A DNA stretch of 17,946 bases from Tepidiphilus sp. Its GTDB lineage: Bacteria; Pseudomonadota; Gammaproteobacteria; Burkholderiales; Rhodocyclaceae. Below, piece by piece: positions 14,030 to 17,946 of the stretch (position 1 is the first letter of the stretch; each line of letters opens with the position of its first letter). The stretch covers positions 1-17,946 of the forward strand of contig JAQUGB010000016.1 in assembly GCA_028684345.1 (NCBI GenBank). The letters run 5' to 3'. Below the pieces are notes generated by a model. The model was not told the DNA's origin, did not search any database, and saw only the letters and a list, made by a program, of their open reading frames with translations. Both the position numbers and the translations under genes were made by a program.

Positions 14030-16414
14030 TCATTGGCGCAATCGCGCACTGAAAGAGGCTTCGAGCCGAGCACGGAATCGCTGCAGCAAGTCCTCGATCT
14101 CGTCGTCCGTGAGCGTGTGCTCGTCGTGTTGCAAGGTGAAACGGAAAGCGAGACTGCGCTTGCCTGGCCCGATCCCCTGCCCCTGATAGACGTCGAAGAG
14201 GGTGATCTGACGCACCCAGGCAGGGGATTCGTCATGCAGCGCATCCAGCAGAGCCTGCGCCGGCACGTTCGCGTCGACCACGAAGGCGAGGTCACGCTGC
14301 ACGACGGGTTGACGCGACACGGGAAGGTAGCGCGGCACGGGGCGCTGGCGGATTGCCTCGAGCGCGAGTTCGAAGAGCTGGGGCGCAGTGCCGAGCTCTA
14401 GCCGCTGTACCCATTCGGGGTGCAATTCGCCGATCCAGCCGATGGCTTGCCCTTCGAGGAGCACGCGAGCGCTGCGGCCGGGATGCAACGCCGGGTGAGG
14501 AGCGGGCTCGAAACGGGGGGTGAGTGGCGCGAGGAGCGCTTCGAGGTCGCCCTTGAGATCGTAGAAGTCGACCGGGCGAGGAGAAGCCCTCCATTGCTCG
14601 GCCACGGCAGGGCCGGCAGCGAGCGCGGCGAGCCGCAGCGGTTGCGCGAAACCGGCGACGGTGGCACCGGCGGATTCGTCGCGCAGGAAGCATCGGCCGA
14701 GTTCGAAGAGGCGCACGCGCGCCTGCTGGCGCTTGCGGTTCGTCTGTAATGCCTGCAGCAAGCCCGGCCAGAGGGAGCTGCGCATGGCGTTCATGTTCCG
14801 GGCGATCGGGTTGGCGAGCAGGATCGGTGCGGTGTTGGCCAGGAGTTCGCGCTCGAGCGCCTCGTCGATGAAGGCATAGGTGATGACTTCATGGTAATCG
14901 CGCAGCACCAGGCGGGCACGCACTTCCGCATTCGTGCGCTCGGTCTCCGGCACGGGCAGGGGCGCCATGGGCGCGAGCGGGGTGAGCGCCGGAATTTCGT
15001 CGTAGCCATGCAGTCGGGCGACTTCCTCGATTAGGTCCTCTTCGAGGGCGAGATCGAAACGCCAGCTCGGGACCTGGGCGATGATCGTGCCCTGCGTTTC
15101 CTGCACTTCGAGAAAATCCCGACGCAGCAGGGAGACGACACGCTCCGGCGCCAAGGGGATGCCCAGTACAGCGGGTACTTTCTCGGGCCGCAGCCGGATG
15201 GGATCGCGGCGCGGCAAATGTTGGGGAGCGACGGCCTCGTTGATGGGGCCGGCGGCTCCGCCGGCGAGTTCGAGCACGAGGGCGGTGGCGCGTTCGAGGG
15301 CTCGGCGCGGCAGTTCGGGATCGACTCCACGCTCGAACCGATGCGAGGCTTCCGAGACGAACCCATAGCGGCGCGCACGCCCGGCCACGGCGGAGGGGGA
15401 AAAGAAGGCACTCTCGAGGAAGACGTCGGTGGTATCGAGCGTGATCCCACTGCCCTCGCCGCCCATGATGCCGGCCATCGCCAAGGGACCGCCCTCGTCG
15501 GCGATGACGAGCACGTCGGGCGCGAGCGTGACGCGTTGTTCATTCAAAAGCGGCAGTGTCTCGTCTGACTGAGCCCAGCGCACGGTGATGCCGCCCTGCA
15601 GCTTTGCCTCGTCGAAGGCGTGCAGTGGCTGGCCGAGTTCGAGCATCACGTAATTGGTGATGTCGACGAGCAAATGGATGGCACGCACGCCGCTGCGCTC
15701 GAGCCGGCGGCGCATCCATTCGGGCGTCGAGCGCTTGGCATCGACCCCACGGATCACCCGACCGAGATAGCGCGGGCACGCTTCGGGGGCAGCCAGCTGG
15801 ATGGGCCGGACGGCGTCCAGCGTCGCGGCAATGGGATCGATGCGCGGCGGATGCAGGGGCGCCTCGGTGAGCGCCGAAACCTCGCGCGCGATGCCCAGGA
15901 TGCTGAGGCAGTCGGCACGGTTGGGCGTGAGCGAGACGTCGAAGACGGCCTCGTCGAGTTCGAGTACCTGGCGGACATCGGCACCGACAGGCAATGCAGG
16001 GTCGAGTTCGAGCAGACCCGAGTGGTCTTCACTCAAACCCAACTCGCGCGCCGAGCACAGCATCCCTTGTGATTCGACGCCGCGCAGCTTGGCGCGTTTG
16101 ATCGCCAGCCCGCCCGGCAATTGCGCACCGACGAGGGCGCAAGGCACGACGATGCCGACGCGGGCGTTGGGCGCGCCGCAGACGATCTGCAGGGGTGCTT
16201 CGCCCCCCACATCGACTTGGCACACGCGCAGCTTGTCGGCATTGGGATGCGGTTCGGCGCTGAGGATCCGGGCCGTGACCACCCCGGTGAAGGGCGGCGC
16301 GGCCGGTTCGAGGGATTCGAGTTCGAGCCCAGCCATGGTGAGCCGCTCGCCGAGTTCCTCCGCCGAGAGAAGGGGGTCACAGAATTCGCGCAACCAGCGT
16401 TCGGGAAACTTCAT
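14030..16414 (-). CDS. pheT: Phenylalanine--tRNA ligase beta subunit
   Basis: A 794-residue protein, the same size as E. coli PheT (795). The domain order is normal. A tRNA-binding OB domain lies at about 40-150 (ILSAEPHPNADKLRVCQVDV), then the B3/B4 editing domain, the B5 domain (about 405-480), a catalytic-like core (about 480-690) and the C-terminal anticodon-binding FDX-ACB domain (696-794). With PheS it forms the cytoplasmic alpha2-beta2 enzyme that charges tRNA-Phe; the beta subunit also hydrolyses Tyr-tRNA-Phe. ATG 16414 follows AGAGG by 6 bases and the pheS stop by 11 bases. The frame stays open through pheS to 16789, which is a shadow. Confidence 0.97.
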   Translation of the reverse strand: MKFPERWLREFCDPLLSAEELGERLTMAGLELESLEPAAPPFTGVVTARILSAEPHPNADKLRVCQVDVGGEAPLQIVCGAPNARVGIVVPCALVGAQLPGGLAIKRAKLRGVESQGMLCSARELGLSEDHSGLLELDPALPVGADVRQVLELDEAVFDVSLTPNRADCLSILGIAREVSALTEAPLHPPRIDPIAATLDAVRPIQLAAPEACPRYLGRVIRGVDAKRSTPEWMRRRLERSGVRAIHLLVDITNYVMLELGQPLHAFDEAKLQGGITVRWAQSDETLPLLNEQRVTLAPDVLVIADEGGPLAMAGIMGGEGSGITLDTTDVFLESAFFSPSAVAGRARRYGFVSEASHRFERGVDPELPRRALERATALVLELAGGAAGPINEAVAPQHLPRRDPIRLRPEKVPAVLGIPLAPERVVSLLRRDFLEVQETQGTIIAQVPSWRFDLALEEDLIEEVARLHGYDEIPALTPLAPMAPLPVPETERTNAEVRARLVLRDYHEVITYAFIDEALERELLANTAPILLANPIARNMNAMRSSLWPGLLQALQTNRKRQQARVRLFELGRCFLRDESAGATVAGFAQPLRLAALAAGPAVAEQWRASPRPVDFYDLKGDLEALLAPLTPRFEPAPHPALHPGRSARVLLEGQAIGWIGELHPEWVQRLELGTAPQLFELALEAIRQRPVPRYLPVSRQPVVQRDLAFVVDANVPAQALLDALHDESPAWVRQITLFDVYQGQGIGPGKRSLAFRFTLQHDEHTLTDDEIEDLLQRFRARLEASFSARLRQ

Positions 16415-16425
16415 GATGGGCCTCT

Positions 16426-17457
16426 TTAGCGGAATTGCGCGAGGAAGCGCAGGTCGCTCTCGAAGAAGAGCCGCAGGTCGTTGATGCCATAGCGCAGCAT
16501 GGTGAGGCGGTCGAGCCCCATGCCGAAGGCGAATCCGCGCACCGACTCGGGATCGAAACCCCCGTTGCGCAGTACCTGGGGATGCACCATGCCGCAGCCG
16601 GCGATCTCGAGCCAACGGCCCTCGAGCGCGCCGCTCGTGAAGCGCACGTCGATCTCGGCGCTGGGCTCGGTGAACGGGAAGAAAGAAGGGCGAAAGCGCA
16701 CGGCGAGCGCTTCGGTCTCGAAGAAGGCGCGCAGAAAAGCGGCGATGATCCCCTTGAGGTGGGCGAACGCGACGTCCCGCCCGACCCATAGCCCCTCCAG
16801 CTGGTGGAACATGGGGGAATGGGTGGCGTCGGAGTCGACGCGATAGACGCGCCCGGGGACGATGACGCGTAGATCGGGCATCGACGCCGCCTCGCGGTGG
16901 CGTGCGGTGTGCTCGAGCATGGCGCGGATCTGCACGGGGCTGGTGTGCGTGCGCAGCACGACGTCGTCGCGCCCTTGCAGATAGAAGGTGTCGTGCATGG
17001 AGCGCGCCGGGTGATCCGCCGGCGTATTGAGCGCGGTGAAGTTGTGCCAGTCGGTCTCGATCTCGGGGCCATCGACGGAAGAAAAACCCATCGAGCGAAA
17101 GAGCGCTTCCACGCGCTCCAGCGTTCGCGTGACCGGATGCAGGCCGCCAACGCTCCCATTGCGTCCCGGCAAGGTTACGTCGAGCGCCTGGGCGGCGAGT
17201 TGGGCTTCGAGCCGACGCCGGGCGAGCGCCTCACGCGCCTCCTCCAGCAGGGTCTCGATTTGCGCCTTGGCGCGGTTGATCGCTGCCCCGGCGCGTTTGC
17301 GCTCATCCAAGGGAAGATTTGCCAGGCTCTTGAGCGCCTCGGTGACTGCACCCGCCTTGCCGAGGAAACGCGCCTTCGCGCGCTCCAAGTCGGCCGGATC
17401 GGTCGCGGCGGCAAATGCCTGCCGCGCCGCTTCCACCAAGCCATCCGGATCGATCAT
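16426..17457 (-). CDS. pheS: Phenylalanine--tRNA ligase alpha subunit
   Basis: A 343-residue class II aminoacyl-tRNA synthetase subunit. The N-terminal coiled coil (about 1-95) contacts tRNA. The catalytic core starts near GRNGSVGGLHPVTRTLE. The conserved blocks HDTFYLQG, LRTHTSPVQIR, FHQLEGLWV and, as motif 3, GFAFGMGLDRLTMLRYGI are all intact. The enzyme joins phenylalanine to ATP and then to tRNA-Phe in the cytoplasm. ATG 17457 has AGGAG 6 bases upstream; the extended frame to 17568 would cross the terminator hairpin and rplT. Expression is likely affected by the hairpin between rplT and this gene. Confidence 0.97.
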   Translation of the reverse strand: MIDPDGLVEAARQAFAAATDPADLERAKARFLGKAGAVTEALKSLANLPLDERKRAGAAINRAKAQIETLLEEAREALARRRLEAQLAAQALDVTLPGRNGSVGGLHPVTRTLERVEALFRSMGFSSVDGPEIETDWHNFTALNTPADHPARSMHDTFYLQGRDDVVLRTHTSPVQIRAMLEHTARHREAASMPDLRVIVPGRVYRVDSDATHSPMFHQLEGLWVGRDVAFAHLKGIIAAFLRAFFETEALAVRFRPSFFPFTEPSAEIDVRFTSGALEGRWLEIAGCGMVHPQVLRNGGFDPESVRGFAFGMGLDRLTMLRYGINDLRLFFESDLRFLAQFR

Positions 17458-17470
17458 CGCTTGCTCCTGC

Positions 17471-17505
17471 TGCAAAAGTAAAAAAGGAGGCAAGCGCCTC
17501 CTTTT
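17471..17505 (-). terminator. Strong intrinsic terminator / attenuator between rplT and pheS
   Basis: A perfect 10-bp stem, AAAAGGAGGC (17482-17491) and GCCTCCTTTT (17496-17505), with a 4-base loop. On the minus strand it is followed by TTTTTT-AC-TTTT. It fills most of the 67-base gap after rplT and ends about 14 bases before pheS, so it would limit read-through from rplT. No Phe-rich leader peptide fits in the gap. Confidence 0.85.
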
Positions 17506-17524
17506 CGCCGCCGTCTTCGTGGGC

Positions 17525-17884
17525 TCAGGCGGAGAGCTGGGCGCGCGCCCGTTCAACCAGGGCGGCAAAGGCCGGTTTGTCGAACACGGCCAGATCGGCG
17601 AGCACCTTGCGGTCGACCTCGACGCTGGCTTTCTTGAGCCCGTTCATGAAGGCGCTGTAGGTGAGGCCGCATTCGCGCGCGGCGGCGTTGATGCGGGCAA
17701 TCCACAGAGCGCGGAACTGACGCTTGCGCTGGCGCCGGTCACGATAGGCATATTGACCGGCTTTCATCACCGCTTCTTTGGCAATGCGGTAGACGTTCTT
17801 GCGGCGGCCGCGATAGCCTTTGGCGAGCGCTAGGACTTTCTTGTGACGGGCACGGGCGGTGACACCACGTTTGACGCGAGGCAT
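17525..17884 (-). CDS. rplT: Large ribosomal subunit protein bL20
   Basis: A 119-residue, strongly basic protein, the normal bL20 length. The N-terminal arm MPRVKRGVTARARHKKVL, then GYRGRRKNVYRIAKEAVMKA and RDRRQRKRQFRALWIARIN, are the conserved blocks. The C-terminal globular part ends KPAFAALVERARAQLSA. bL20 binds 23S rRNA early in 50S assembly, and in enterobacteria it also represses its own operon at the mRNA level. ATG 17884 has AGGAG 6 bases upstream, in the 12-base gap after rpmI. Confidence 0.98.
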   Translation of the reverse strand: MPRVKRGVTARARHKKVLALAKGYRGRRKNVYRIAKEAVMKAGQYAYRDRRQRKRQFRALWIARINAAARECGLTYSAFMNGLKKASVEVDRKVLADLAVFDKPAFAALVERARAQLSA

Positions 17885-17896
17885 GTCGTTCTCCTA

Positions 17897-17946
17897 TCAG
17901 GCGTAAGGCATCATTTTCTTGACGAGAGGCAGGTCGCTCGAATGGA
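17897..17946 (-). CDS. rpmI: Large ribosomal subunit protein bL35, C-terminal end (partial)
   Basis: The window ends inside a minus-strand gene. The last 15 codons read HSSDLPLVKKMMPYA followed by TGA at 17897-17899, the usual bL35 C-terminus. Its position 12 bases before rplT matches the universal infC-rpmI-rplT order; the rest of the gene, and probably infC, lie beyond the edge. Confidence 0.85.
   Translation of the reverse strand, partial: HSSDLPLVKKMMPYA

Noticed and set aside
16415..16789. Extension of pheT across pheS
   Set aside because: The open frame is a shadow of pheS; the size, homology and AGAGG before ATG 16414 fix the start.
17458..17524. Phe-rich leader peptide before pheS
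   Set aside because: No short frame with TTT/TTC runs is present on the minus strand; the T tract is the terminator.

Overview
The window reads as a chromosomal segment of a GC-rich Gram-negative proteobacterium, most likely a betaproteobacterium. This placement is inferred from the protein style and from the rpmI-rplT-pheS-pheT-ihfA-merR gene order. There are no tRNA or rRNA genes, CRISPR arrays, insertion sequences or phage genes. Most genes are recognisable housekeeping or stress functions; the accessory and most interesting part is a divergent copper locus at about 5.1-9.5 kb.

Region 1 (1-5106), peroxide stress, potassium and membrane: the 3' end of ahpF (peroxiredoxin reductase) faces the potassium transporter gene kup on the minus strand. 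kup diverges from katA (haem catalase), and katA is followed after 54 bases by cfa (cyclopropane fatty acid synthase). The kup-katA gap holds a good sigma70-type promoter for katA, with a partial OxyR-like site directly upstream.

Region 2 (5099-9459), copper acquisition: an OprC/NosA-like TonB-dependent outer membrane receptor with the copper-ligand motifs CxxxM and HxM is transcribed rightward. Divergent from it runs an apparent operon of a Sco-type lipoprotein, a PCu(A)C periplasmic copper chaperone and a short Crp/Fnr-family regulator. Together these would bring copper across the outer membrane, carry it through the periplasm and deliver it to a copper enzyme such as cytochrome c oxidase or N2O reductase. 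The shared gap contains an FNR/DNR-like box, TTGAC-N4-CTCAA, placed about 42 bases before a predicted start site. The locus regulator carries an E-x-x-S-R recognition helix that fits such a box. A 36-bp tandem duplication has doubled the ribosome binding site and start codon of sco, in frame.

Region 3 (9449-10815), minus strand: ttcA (tRNA 2-thiocytidine synthesis) converges on and overlaps the receptor gene. Upstream of it is a small pyrimidine-dimer DNA glycosylase gene whose TATAAT box is so close to its ATG that the message could be leaderless.

Region 4 (10933-13238), minus strand: an NfeD-type membrane serine protease followed by its usual partner, a slipin/stomatin (SPFH) protein.

Region 5 (13343-17946), minus strand: the conserved translation and nucleoid cluster rpmI (partial), rplT, pheS, pheT, ihfA and a MerR-family regulator. 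A strong intrinsic terminator lies between rplT and pheS.
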